This document shows positions 45,327 through 53,765 of a DNA stretch of 64,000 bases, in pieces. The translations under genes were made by a program, and so were the position numbers. The stretch comes from an uncultured Lachnospiraceae bacterium (GTDB lineage Bacteria > Bacillota > Clostridia > Lachnospirales > Lachnospiraceae). Every line of letters begins with the position of its first letter. Positions within the stretch are counted from its first letter, which is position 1. The notes under the pieces are model-generated. The model did not search any database. It was given only the letters and a program-made list of their open reading frames with translations, and was not told the DNA's origin. The DNA lies in the NCBI GenBank assembly GCA_934364805.1, contig CAKRMH010000005.1:62001-126000 (forward strand), written 5' to 3'.

Positions 45327-47161
45327 GTTGTCTCTCCCAGATAAATCATGACATCCGCATCATCTGCGGTCAGCAGATAAATGTTTCCGGAAACCAGTTC
45401 CAGCGTTCCACCGTCAACCTTTGTTACATTACCATTGTTCACCCGCACAAGAAAAGAGGCTTCTCCGCTGAAACTTCCCAGATGCAGCTTTATCCCCTCA
45501 TCTGTTGTCTCCCGCTGTATGGTCAGCCTGTCATACTGCTCTACCGCTTCGCCCATCCCGCTTCCGGTCACATTGCGGATGTCAGGCGCCGAAGTATAGA
45601 TCCAGTCCAGATATTCCTCCAGCCTGCTGCTCATGTATTTCCACCCCTTGTCAGCCCCACGGTCAGCATCCATGGTATCGTCCGGATGTGTAAAATGCGA
45701 CTGTACAAACTGAAAATTCAGCTCGGACAATGCTGTCATCATCTGATAATCATCCAGAATGCAGCCGGATGTAATACGCGGTGTGCTTATTATTCCATCG
45801 TCCTCAACCTGAAACTCCTGTTCATAGGCAATTCCATCTGCATCCCTTAGATAAGTACTTGCGATCACTTTGATATCCGGTTCTGCATGTAACAGTGCCT
45901 TTCGTCCTGATTCTGACAAAATATTCGATGGCGGCACATAAACCTGGAATTTGTTTTCCGGGAACAGCTTTTTGGAAAAGCGTTCCAGTTCCTTCACCGA
46001 AGCCTCCATATCCGCTTTTGATGTCCAGAGCCTGTACGCCCCATATTGTTTATTTTCATCTACGCCATCCAGACAGAGCGGCATATGGTTATATCCGTGG
46101 AACCCAAGTTCGCCACCATTATTCAGAAGCATATTTCCATAGGTCAGGAACCTGGAAACATCTATATTCTGCTCAAACGGGGCCTGCACTTCGTCCGAAT
46201 AATCCTCTATGATCATTCCGGTGTGCCGGATTCCATATTTCTTTTCCCATTCCATCATCTGTGGCCACCAGATATTCGCATAAAATGATGCAACATCCAT
46301 ACCATAATCCCGTTTTATGTATTCCGCATTTCCCTCCGGGACCGGTGATGGGAAGTCATCCAGATAAAAAGCAGACGCATTGATCACCGGATACACCATA
46401 ACATCCTCTAACAGACTGTATGCAAGGCACAATACCCCGCGCTGGTATTTTTCTGTGATTACTTCATTTACCATCGCAAGCCTTCCACTTCCATAATCTC
46501 TCGTCCAGACCAGCGATGTCTTCCCGTCCTCCGATTCTGCATATATGCTGCAGTCACTTTTTAAATTTGTCTGAATTGAAGATACAATTCCCTCTTCTTT
46601 TGTCCTGTCGTACCAGAATACATCATCCTGCGATGCTCCAAGCATACAGTCATTGAAAAACCGTATCCCGTATACCGCAGGATAGGAAGATCCGATCATT
46701 TCAATTCCGAATTTCATCGAAACTGCCTGAAAATAGCCATCCACCGATGGTGTCAGTGCATCCAGAAGGCATCCCCCGGATTCCACCCAGGAAAATACCG
46801 GAAAAATCTCATCCCCAAGCACACTCCATTCCTGGAAGGTCACTACGACGGTATCATATCTGTCCAGTATATCTGCATCGAAGCCCTGTTCCACATCACA
46901 TATATCATATGCAATTTTCATGCCAGATAAGACCTTCTGCATCATATCTGTGTACTGGGTACTGACCGCCTCGGAAGAAGATAAAATCAGGCAGGATGGT
47001 GCCTGGCTTACTGCATCCGTATAGGAAGCTGTATTCCATCCGTTATTGCCGTCACCCGTATGATCATAGTCAATTCCCGCCCTCTCCCGGAAAATAAGCA
47101 GACTGAGCAGAAACAGTGCCAGAACCGGCACCATAATTTTTCCAAATGCTTTTCTTCTCAT
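45323..47161 (-). CDS. DUF2194 protein, PelA-like deacetylase
   Basis: The 612-residue protein starts at the ATG at 47161 (MRRKAFGKIMVPVLALF), four bases after the PelE stop, with AAAGGA seven bases upstream. It has an N-terminal membrane anchor (residues 10-25), a Rossmann-like region (about 45-250, SCLILSSSEAVSTQY), then a NodB-like deacetylase region with an Asp pair (FYLDDFPSP) and the H-X3-H motif HGYNH at 355-359, and a beta-rich C-terminus. These residues fit the metal triad of PelA-type deacetylases. It lacks the N-terminal hydrolase domain of proteobacterial PelA. It would remove acetyl groups from the polymer outside the membrane. Confidence 0.8.
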   Translation of the reverse strand: MRRKAFGKIMVPVLALFLLSLLIFRERAGIDYDHTGDGNNGWNTASYTDAVSQAPSCLILSSSEAVSTQYTDMMQKVLSGMKIAYDICDVEQGFDADILDRYDTVVVTFQEWSVLGDEIFPVFSWVESGGCLLDALTPSVDGYFQAVSMKFGIEMIGSSYPAVYGIRFFNDCMLGASQDDVFWYDRTKEEGIVSSIQTNLKSDCSIYAESEDGKTSLVWTRDYGSGRLAMVNEVITEKYQRGVLCLAYSLLEDVMVYPVINASAFYLDDFPSPVPEGNAEYIKRDYGMDVASFYANIWWPQMMEWEKKYGIRHTGMIIEDYSDEVQAPFEQNIDVSRFLTYGNMLLNNGGELGFHGYNHMPLCLDGVDENKQYGAYRLWTSKADMEASVKELERFSKKLFPENKFQVYVPPSNILSESGRKALLHAEPDIKVIASTYLRDADGIAYEQEFQVEDDGIISTPRITSGCILDDYQMMTALSELNFQFVQSHFTHPDDTMDADRGADKGWKYMSSRLEEYLDWIYTSAPDIRNVTGSGMGEAVEQYDRLTIQRETTDEGIKLHLGSFSGEASFLVRVNNGNVTKVDGGTLELVSGNIYLLTADDADVMIYLGETT

Positions 47162-47165
47162 TTTT

Positions 47166-48053
47166 TCATCCTTTTTGCGTCCAGAAGTCATACCACTTCC
47201 GGCTTTCATTATCAAGATATACCTGCCTCTGCTCCATAAGCCTGAAAAGTTCCCGGAGTTTCTGGCCATCCTTCTGGATATAATAGTATTGTGCAGACAA
47301 ACGGTACACGTTCTCATCCTGCGGGAATTGTTCCAGGAGTTTTTGCAGTTCCTTCTCTACACCTTTCAGGCTGCCCGCCAGAATCCTGTTTTCCAGGCTT
47401 TCATATACATAACGGTGTGTCTGCGGCTGTAGACGCTGCAGTGTTTCCAGCACCTCCTGCAGCCGTTTTCTGTATTGTCCTGCAATCGCACCGGAGATCA
47501 GTCCGCTCTCAAGATATTTCTCCAGTAAATTCTTTGTTTTCCGTAACGTATTCAGATTCTCCGGCTGCTCTTCCAGCCTTTCCAGACTCTGTTCGATCCT
47601 CCACTCATACCGGCTCTGGATCTCCAGCATTGTTGTCGTCGCATAATGTGTCAGTTCCACATCATCTGATGAAGTCGCTTTCTTCAGAAGATCTATATAT
47701 TCATCGGGATTTTTATGCAGGATTTCAAGCATAAGCCGGCGGCTTACGGATGTATCATTGACGGTCATTGCTTCCTCCAGCGGAACAATATCCTCATGCG
47801 TCCCTTTCTGAATCGTCCGGTAATTCAGATCATTCCTTTCTATGGTCTCATACATCCGGACCGGTCTTCTGCCCATAGCATGTCTCCGTTCTGCGGTCTC
47901 CTCCACAAGAAGCATCCCTATCCCCCACACTGGAATGCAGATCACGACCAGAAGAACCGGATTCCTCGTTTTTAGTTTTTTCGTCTTATACAAATACCCG
48001 ACTGCGATGCAGACGGCAATATGGATCAACAGAAAAATCATCGCAATTCTCAT
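47166..48053 (-). CDS. pelE: PelE-like membrane TPR protein
   Basis: The 295-residue protein has two N-terminal membrane helices (MIFLLIHIAVCIAVGYLY and PVLLVVICIPVWGIGMLL) and then a helical-repeat region (about 85-290) with TPR-like pairs such as NVYRLSAQYYYIQKDGQKL. This is the layout of PelE. It overlaps the PelD gene by four bases (ATGA). PelE bridges PelD and PelF in the Pel synthase complex of Pseudomonas. Confidence 0.85.
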   Translation of the reverse strand: MRIAMIFLLIHIAVCIAVGYLYKTKKLKTRNPVLLVVICIPVWGIGMLLVEETAERRHAMGRRPVRMYETIERNDLNYRTIQKGTHEDIVPLEEAMTVNDTSVSRRLMLEILHKNPDEYIDLLKKATSSDDVELTHYATTTMLEIQSRYEWRIEQSLERLEEQPENLNTLRKTKNLLEKYLESGLISGAIAGQYRKRLQEVLETLQRLQPQTHRYVYESLENRILAGSLKGVEKELQKLLEQFPQDENVYRLSAQYYYIQKDGQKLRELFRLMEQRQVYLDNESRKWYDFWTQKG

Positions 48054-50137
48054 TCCATAACCTCTTTGTACCGAATGTGATTTGTTTTCAGCCTGGTTTC
48101 CACAATCTTTAAATCCGTCTCATTTGTCTGTGACAGAAGCAGATACAGCCCGCCATCTCCTCCAAGTCCGAGCACATCATTTTCACGTACCAGACCGGAG
48201 AGCTTTTCATTGATCGCTTCCAGACCTGCTCCATCCAGGAAAATATGAAGCATACGGTAATTTAAGTACTGTTTCTTACGCATTGCCTGTTTCACCTTCA
48301 GGATCTCTTCAAACCTGTCATTCTCAAGAATCCTTGTATTCTTCACAGCATTCTCATTCTGTTCATAGAAATCCATGGCACGGATCAGGGAATCACGGAT
48401 CATGTCCGTCATGATACGGAACTTATTGGAAAATTCCATATTCATCTGCTGATAATCTGCCTGCATCAGAAGAATCATTCCCACAAGTACATCATTTCTG
48501 AATACCGGTGTCGCATATGCCGGATAATCCTCCAACGCATCGATATTCACGAATGTCTCATTTGCAGACAGACACTCTGACAATTTCGGATAATCGGTCA
48601 TTTTCAAGGATTTTTTTACGTTCCCCATACACCGTTTAGAGCAGACATTTAACCTCGCATAGACGCTGTTCGGGCGTATATTATAGATTGCGACATATGG
48701 ATTGTCCAAAATCTCCTCCAGCACATCTACAGCCTCATAAAATACCTGTTCCGGCAGCGTCGTATTTAATTTTTTCACGACAGCATACATCCGTCCAAAG
48801 CTGTCCCTGTAGCCGATAATCTGGCTGTTAAACCGCTCTTTTCCCTCAAGGACTTCCATATATAGTCCATGGAGAAAGCTGTATTTTTCATCCAGGATCT
48901 GATATTCCTCTCTACTGTTCTGCAGTTCATCTTCCGAACGGTCCGTCGTATATCCGATCACACATCCAAGCAGCAGATAACTTGCGAACGGCAGCCAGTT
49001 CTCGACATTGAAGAATAAAACCTGCCAGTTCACTGCCCCTGCTTTCGATACAATATATCCTGCGCTGGCAAGCAGTGCTGCAACCACACCCGCACCCAGT
49101 CCATTCACGCACGCCATAATTGCAATATAAATAAATCTGAAATCAAGAAAATTGACCAGAACATTGTTTTGTGTTACCGCATTTAAAAATTCCGCTCCTG
49201 CAAAAAGGGCAGCCTGCTCGATCCCGGTACGAAGCCATCTTCCCGTCCATTGGTTTCGTTTCCCGGCTGACTTTTCATGCTGTTTCTTTTCCAGTTCCAG
49301 TTGACGGGCAGCATCCTGCCAGACATCCGCCTTGGGGATAAATCCATACTCCCTTCTCGCCCACCGGTTCTCCCCTGCAGCCGGAACATACTCTGTTTTT
49401 CCGCTGTAATGCACTGTAAGCTGTGGTTCTGCAGCCTTCAGAAAGTCCTCAACTTCCCCCATTGTGCAGTTATTTTTTCCACCTACGCTGACCGAAAAAT
49501 AAGGTTCTTTCCACGGATCATCCAATATTCTTTTCAAAAGCTCCTTCAGATCATCCGTATGCAGAAAATCAATCTCCGTATCCCGTTTCCCCTGAAGTTC
49601 AAGCCTCTTTTCTGTTACGGTCTCCTGTATCCATTTTTCCAGCACTCTGCGATCCTGTGAAGCACACTTCTCCCCCATTGCTCCATACAAATATGGTACG
49701 CACAGGACAAGAACACGGATATGGTCCTTTTCTGCCGCATGCCTGCACAGCTTGTCGCACGCTTCCAGAAGGATCTTTCTGCTTACTTCACCGTCCTTAA
49801 TCTCATTCACATGACGGTTTTGCGTAATGTAGATAAACTCCGGTACATTTCTCTTTCTGCACTGATAGAGAATATACTCCAGGTTCTCCAGCTCATCAAA
49901 AACTTTTTTTTCACAGTCCAGCGTCCTGGAAAGAAACAGAACCGTCTCAAAATCATAGCTCTGGAATATCCTTTCCGTCTCTGCGTCCTTCGTCTCCGGA
50001 AAAAATCTGAGGCCTTTCCTGTTTGTATGCTTCCGGGGCTTTGCATTGCCAATTACGGCGCAGCGATCCTCCACTGCAAACTCCTCATAAAATTCCGGAG
50101 AGAAAAAATTAGTGTTTCCAGCAAATAGAATGTCCAT
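48050..50137 (-). CDS. pelD: SDR-PelD fusion, predicted c-di-GMP receptor
   Basis: The 695-residue protein starts at the ATG at 50137 (MDILFAGNTNFFS), with GGAGG six bases upstream. Residues 1-270 look like an NAD-dependent sugar epimerase domain (short-chain type, with YLYGAMGEKCA in the active-site region). Four membrane helices lie at about 302-397, then a coiled coil, a GAF domain (about 430-580) and a degenerate GGDEF domain. In the last, REND (651-654) matches the RxxD c-di-GMP site and the catalytic motif is changed to GGDGG. The second half equals Pseudomonas PelD. The added sugar-nucleotide domain may modify or supply UDP-HexNAc. It is the first gene of the operon. Confidence 0.88.
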   Translation of the reverse strand: MDILFAGNTNFFSPEFYEEFAVEDRCAVIGNAKPRKHTNRKGLRFFPETKDAETERIFQSYDFETVLFLSRTLDCEKKVFDELENLEYILYQCRKRNVPEFIYITQNRHVNEIKDGEVSRKILLEACDKLCRHAAEKDHIRVLVLCVPYLYGAMGEKCASQDRRVLEKWIQETVTEKRLELQGKRDTEIDFLHTDDLKELLKRILDDPWKEPYFSVSVGGKNNCTMGEVEDFLKAAEPQLTVHYSGKTEYVPAAGENRWARREYGFIPKADVWQDAARQLELEKKQHEKSAGKRNQWTGRWLRTGIEQAALFAGAEFLNAVTQNNVLVNFLDFRFIYIAIMACVNGLGAGVVAALLASAGYIVSKAGAVNWQVLFFNVENWLPFASYLLLGCVIGYTTDRSEDELQNSREEYQILDEKYSFLHGLYMEVLEGKERFNSQIIGYRDSFGRMYAVVKKLNTTLPEQVFYEAVDVLEEILDNPYVAIYNIRPNSVYARLNVCSKRCMGNVKKSLKMTDYPKLSECLSANETFVNIDALEDYPAYATPVFRNDVLVGMILLMQADYQQMNMEFSNKFRIMTDMIRDSLIRAMDFYEQNENAVKNTRILENDRFEEILKVKQAMRKKQYLNYRMLHIFLDGAGLEAINEKLSGLVRENDVLGLGGDGGLYLLLSQTNETDLKIVETRLKTNHIRYKEVME

Positions 50138-50231
50138 CATAAACCTCCGTTTATCCTGATACAATCTTTAATTCTAGCATTTCTTCCTATGAAAAAAAAG
50201 AATTTTCTGCATCTGCTTTGTGAACCGCACT

Positions 50232-51464
50232 TTATGAACCGGCCGGGATCCTTACGATCACAGATCTTCCATTCTGTTTTGAAACCGTCAGAACCGGAAC
50301 ATGTTTTTTACGGAGTGCATGCACAACCGGATAAACTTCCAGAAGTTCTCCATTCACAAATACTGCTTCCGGATGAAAATGCAGTATTTCTCTGACATAC
50401 TCTTTGACCAGTTGTTTCCACTGTGGCTTCTCCATGGCTATTTCGCCATAATTTCCCTGCATTTCAAGCTCCGGAGCTGAAAAAAGCGGCATCCAAACCA
50501 CCTGTGCATGTTCCATTCCCGGAATCTGAAGCAACAACCCGTCGGCTCCGGAATCTTCACCAAGTCTCACGATCACCGGCTGGTCTTTATATTGTAAAAG
50601 ACTGATCCTACAGGCTTTCACAGCATCCTCGAGATCTCCCACAGACATCAGGAAACCGCCCTTATGGCAAAATGCGGCACTCTGCAGTCCACTTGCTGCC
50701 GCAAGTTCCTCGTTTTCCAGTCCCAGCCATTCCTCCGGGAAACTGCATTTATAATTCATCGACTGCTTCTTTTTCAAAGGTTGTATACAATATCCACCAC
50801 GGTTCGATGGAAAAACGATAAATGCAATATCCGTTTCCTCAAGCCGTTTCTGACATGGAACAAAGTCCGGAAGCACTAAGATTCGTGCGTCCTCCGGCGC
50901 AGCATCGCCGGAATGAACCGCTTTGTCATGCTCTGCGAGAATCGCTTCCGTCTGCTGGTCTGCTCTGGCTTTTCCAAGATACCGGTCAAATTTATTTTTA
51001 AGGATCATCTCTGCGACCGAAACGGCACGGAAGAAGCCCTCATCACTTCCCCGGTGATCGTCCCACACCGGATTAAACTGTCCGATCAGTGTCGCAAGCT
51101 CATTCTTCTCTCCCGTATTGTCATTGAGATCCAGCGGCTGCACAAAATCTTCATCGAACTTCAATGTAAGATCTTCTCCGAGTATCTCAACTCCAAGTTC
51201 CTCCCAGAGCAGTCCAAATGCCGCATATGGCACTCCATTTTCCCGGATGCGGCTGTCCCTCTGATGATGGTCATATCTGCCTCTTCCAATGTCAAATACG
51301 ATTCCCTTATAATCGTCCGGCACACGGTTCCCGCGCTCAATGGTGATATCAGGATTCAAATAGCGCAATAAAGCCGCAGAGAATACATCATCCGCATGAA
51401 ATTTCCCTCCATGTGTGAATGCTGCAGCCTGCGGTTCCATAATCTGTGTTAATAATATGTTCAT
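50232..51464 (-). CDS. MYG1-family protein with extra C-terminal domain
   Basis: The 410-residue protein starts at the ATG at 51464 (MNILLTQIMEPQ), four bases after the upstream stop, with GGAG nine bases away. The N-terminal domain (about 10-300) has the DHH-like metal motifs THGGKFHADDVFSAALL, IVFDIGRGRYDHHQRD and LDLNDNTGEKNEL of the MYG1/UPF0160 family, an RNA exonuclease in eukaryotes. Residues about 300-410 (VVWMPLFSAPELEM, FVNGELLEVYPVVHALRKKHVPVL) add a domain not found in all members. Its bacterial role is unknown. Confidence 0.82.
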   Translation of the reverse strand: MNILLTQIMEPQAAAFTHGGKFHADDVFSAALLRYLNPDITIERGNRVPDDYKGIVFDIGRGRYDHHQRDSRIRENGVPYAAFGLLWEELGVEILGEDLTLKFDEDFVQPLDLNDNTGEKNELATLIGQFNPVWDDHRGSDEGFFRAVSVAEMILKNKFDRYLGKARADQQTEAILAEHDKAVHSGDAAPEDARILVLPDFVPCQKRLEETDIAFIVFPSNRGGYCIQPLKKKQSMNYKCSFPEEWLGLENEELAAASGLQSAAFCHKGGFLMSVGDLEDAVKACRISLLQYKDQPVIVRLGEDSGADGLLLQIPGMEHAQVVWMPLFSAPELEMQGNYGEIAMEKPQWKQLVKEYVREILHFHPEAVFVNGELLEVYPVVHALRKKHVPVLTVSKQNGRSVIVRIPAGS

Positions 51465-51468
51465 CTTA

Positions 51469-51708
51469 TTATTCTCCATACATCGCACAGCTGTGTCTGC
51501 CCGGCATATCATCTCCGCTTTTTACAAATCTTGTATTGAATTCCATGTTGATCTCACGCAATTCCTTTTTGCCATCGATGTAATCCTGATACATGTCTGC
51601 AAGTCCGCGCATACAGCCATCACAGTTCGCCTCAATATTTCCAAGCGACTCTGCTACGATCTGTTCTCTTTCTTCTTTTGTTGTATCCTTAATTAAATAT
51701 CCTGCCAT
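51469..51708 (-). CDS. small conserved cysteine-containing protein
   Basis: The 79-residue protein starts at the ATG at 51708 (MAGYLIKDTTKEEREQIV), with AAAGGTG five bases upstream. It has a central helix with CDGCMRGLADMYQDYIDGKKEL and a C-terminal HSCAMYGE. Three Cys in two groups suggest metal or redox binding. Similar small proteins occur next to varied genes in Lachnospiraceae; function is unknown. It is part of a three-gene unit with the LURP-one-like and MYG1-like genes. Confidence 0.7.
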   Translation of the reverse strand: MAGYLIKDTTKEEREQIVAESLGNIEANCDGCMRGLADMYQDYIDGKKELREINMEFNTRFVKSGDDMPGRHSCAMYGE

Positions 51709-51724
51709 AATTACACCTTTCTTT

Positions 51725-52198
51725 CTAATTTCCATCTGAGCAGTTTGCTGCGTCGATCGCGATCACCAGCATAAGTGCATCCAGTTCATCGGACGGATCA
51801 CTGATATTGATCGCATAAGTATCCCCCCAGTGCAGAAGCTCCTTTGAAATATGTACGATCGAACTGCATCCATGATACACGTCATATTCCCATCCCAGGA
51901 AATCGCCTTCCACACGCCAGTCATTATAATCAATCTCATACTTTGGCTTAAAAAATGTAAATTGTTTCTGGATTCTCCCCTTCAGCTGTCCATGCTGCTC
52001 GATCTCAAACACCGGAAGCAGGGAAAATACCTTTTCTTTGATCAGCCCCAGTTCATTCCCCGCCTGATCATATATATGCAGCCGGTGTCCTAATGTAAGG
52101 AATTCTGCTTTCACAAAATACTTTGCATTACCGGATTCATCATATATGTCATAAGAATCGGTCCATGAAAAAACTCTTTGTTTGATCAGTAATTTCAT
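51725..52198 (-). CDS. LURP-one-related / YxjI-like protein
   Basis: The 157-residue protein starts at the ATG at 52198 (MKLLIKQRVFSWTDSYDIY), with AAGGAGG eight bases upstream. It has the repeated beta-strand pattern of the tubby-like LURP-one family (YFVKAEFLTLGHRLHIYDQAGNEL, RIQKQFTFFKPKYEIDYNDW) and ends with a hydrophobic helix (ALMLVIAIDAANC). Family function is unclear; related folds bind lipids. Confidence 0.8.
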   Translation of the reverse strand: MKLLIKQRVFSWTDSYDIYDESGNAKYFVKAEFLTLGHRLHIYDQAGNELGLIKEKVFSLLPVFEIEQHGQLKGRIQKQFTFFKPKYEIDYNDWRVEGDFLGWEYDVYHGCSSIVHISKELLHWGDTYAINISDPSDELDALMLVIAIDAANCSDGN

Positions 52199-52318
52199 AT
52201 GGTGAGCCTCCTTTTTTACTCCAAAGACACAATGTGCCCTCCTGCAGTAATCTATTAATTTCAATAAAGTTCGATTTTTAATCTCTATTTTACCATATAA
52301 ACTATATCTCCACCAGCC

Positions 52319-52354
52319 AAAAAGACACCCAAGCCATATAGCCTGAGTGTCCTT
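52319..52354 (-). terminator. terminator after the second ornithine-cyclodeaminase-like gene
   Basis: On the minus strand GACACTCAGGC pairs with GCTTGGGTGTC (two wobble pairs) across a loop and is followed by T5. It ends the 52432-53637 transcript and separates it from the LURP-one gene. Confidence 0.8.
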
Positions 52355-52431
52355 AATATCTCTTCATTTGTATTGTTTTTGCAAAATCTTGGAGCTGTCC
52401 GGTCCAGTTCAATTACATTTCTGTATATTTT

Positions 52432-53637
52432 TTAAAATGCCCTCGGTTTGTCCCATACTTTTAACCGCGTTCCGATATCGTGGACAAGTGCATAGGTGTA
52501 ACATTCGTAAGCCCATGCGACATCCTCGATCGGCATGCCTTCCATGGATACAAGGATGATCTCATCATCGGATTCCCGCCCTGGCTTCTTTCCGCGGATG
52601 ATCTGTCCGATCTGCGTGATGGAATCACGTTCGATCAGTCCGTCTTCTACCATGTATACAAAATCCTCGCCCATGCAGCCTGTGTGCAGGCGGTTTCCGG
52701 CTTCATCGTATCCAAGTTCATCTTCTTCTGCGTAATTTTCGTACATTCCATAATTGTCGATGACCTTTTTCAGATCAATGATGCTTTTATAGTCCATATT
52801 AAATGTACTTGAAGAGATATACAAAAGTCCCGGCTTCATCCACTCCCGCTTTACTTCCGGCCATTGCCCTGACATACAGGAAATTGCCTCACTGACGATA
52901 TCCGCATCGCGTACTGCCTCTTCCATTGTTGCACAAATGATGACATTTTTTACACGCGGATAGCTTTTTTCAATATAGCTTTTCATGTTAAGTGCTGTTC
53001 TTGAGGTCGGTGAGCTTCCCTTGATCTTGATCGTTTCGATCTCAGGCCGCACAGTCATGATCGACATAAGGCATGCTTTATTGACGACACCACAGCCGAG
53101 CAGTGTGAGCACTTTGGCATTTTTGACCGCTAAAAGCTTTGCTGCCATTCCCGGCATTGCACCGGTCCGCATGGAACTTAAGAGGTTTCCGGACATGTAG
53201 GCAAGCGGTTTTCCAGTCTCCACATCATTTAACATAACCATGAGAATGGACCTCGGCAGACCTTTTCTGCGGTTATCACCGTTAGAGCCGTACCATTTTT
53301 CGCCTGCAACGTGGAATCTTCCTCCCAGATACGCCGGCATTGCGATAAAACGGCGGTCTCTCGAATTATTGATCGGGAAATTCTCGATCGGGGATTTTTT
53401 CGGGAAATACAACATGAGTCCATGCGCATCGTTGTATGGACCTCCCATGATAAAATCACCGTCCTCCATAAGTCCGATCGTTTCCTCCATGACGTCAACG
53501 CATCTGGCTGCATTTAATACCCCTGCATCAACCATGTCTTCCTCACTCAGATACAGAAAACTGACTTCCGTTTTTTCTTTCTCGATATTACTTTTTCTTC
53601 CTTCTGGTTCCGATGTTACATCTCTTTCTGTTGTCAT
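52432..53637 (-). CDS. ornithine-cyclodeaminase/mu-crystallin family protein, copy 2
   Basis: The 401-residue protein starts at the ATG at 53637 (MTTERDVTSEPEG), with AGGAG eight bases upstream. The NAD(P)-binding Rossmann motif is LLGCGVVNKACL near residue 155, and AYMSGNLLSSMRTGAMPG is the family active-site strand. Such proteins reduce imines or cyclise ornithine; some in this group are annotated as tyramine oxidase subunit B. It is clearly homologous to the protein at 55005-56150. It follows the MFS gene but a terminator-like hairpin stands 25 bases before its start. Confidence 0.85.
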   Translation of the reverse strand: MTTERDVTSEPEGRKSNIEKEKTEVSFLYLSEEDMVDAGVLNAARCVDVMEETIGLMEDGDFIMGGPYNDAHGLMLYFPKKSPIENFPINNSRDRRFIAMPAYLGGRFHVAGEKWYGSNGDNRRKGLPRSILMVMLNDVETGKPLAYMSGNLLSSMRTGAMPGMAAKLLAVKNAKVLTLLGCGVVNKACLMSIMTVRPEIETIKIKGSSPTSRTALNMKSYIEKSYPRVKNVIICATMEEAVRDADIVSEAISCMSGQWPEVKREWMKPGLLYISSSTFNMDYKSIIDLKKVIDNYGMYENYAEEDELGYDEAGNRLHTGCMGEDFVYMVEDGLIERDSITQIGQIIRGKKPGRESDDEIILVSMEGMPIEDVAWAYECYTYALVHDIGTRLKVWDKPRAF

Positions 53638-53663
53638 AACCATCACTCCTGTCTCTCATGGAA

Positions 53664-53708
53664 AAAGAAAAGGCGCGGTATGCTGTTTTTAGCACCCTCG
53701 CCTTTTTC
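53664..53708 (-). terminator. terminator-like hairpin just before the 53637 start codon
   Basis: On the minus strand AAAAGGCG..GGGTGCT pairs with AGCAT.CC.CGCCTTTT across a six-base A-rich loop, followed by CTTTTTC. It lies 58 bases after the MFS stop and about 25 bases before the next start, leaving little room for a separate promoter. It may be a terminator that lets part of the transcript through, or a leader attenuator. Confidence 0.7.
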
Positions 53709-53765
53709 TGAATTTATGTATTTGTCTTATTTTGTTTTAATATAAACCCTGGAATCATACCATAG

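Noticed and set aside
53664..53708. T-box riboswitch (GGGTG...ACCGCG resembles part of a T-box)
   Set aside because: The motif is split by the hairpin loop and only about 60 bases precede it, too short for a stem I.
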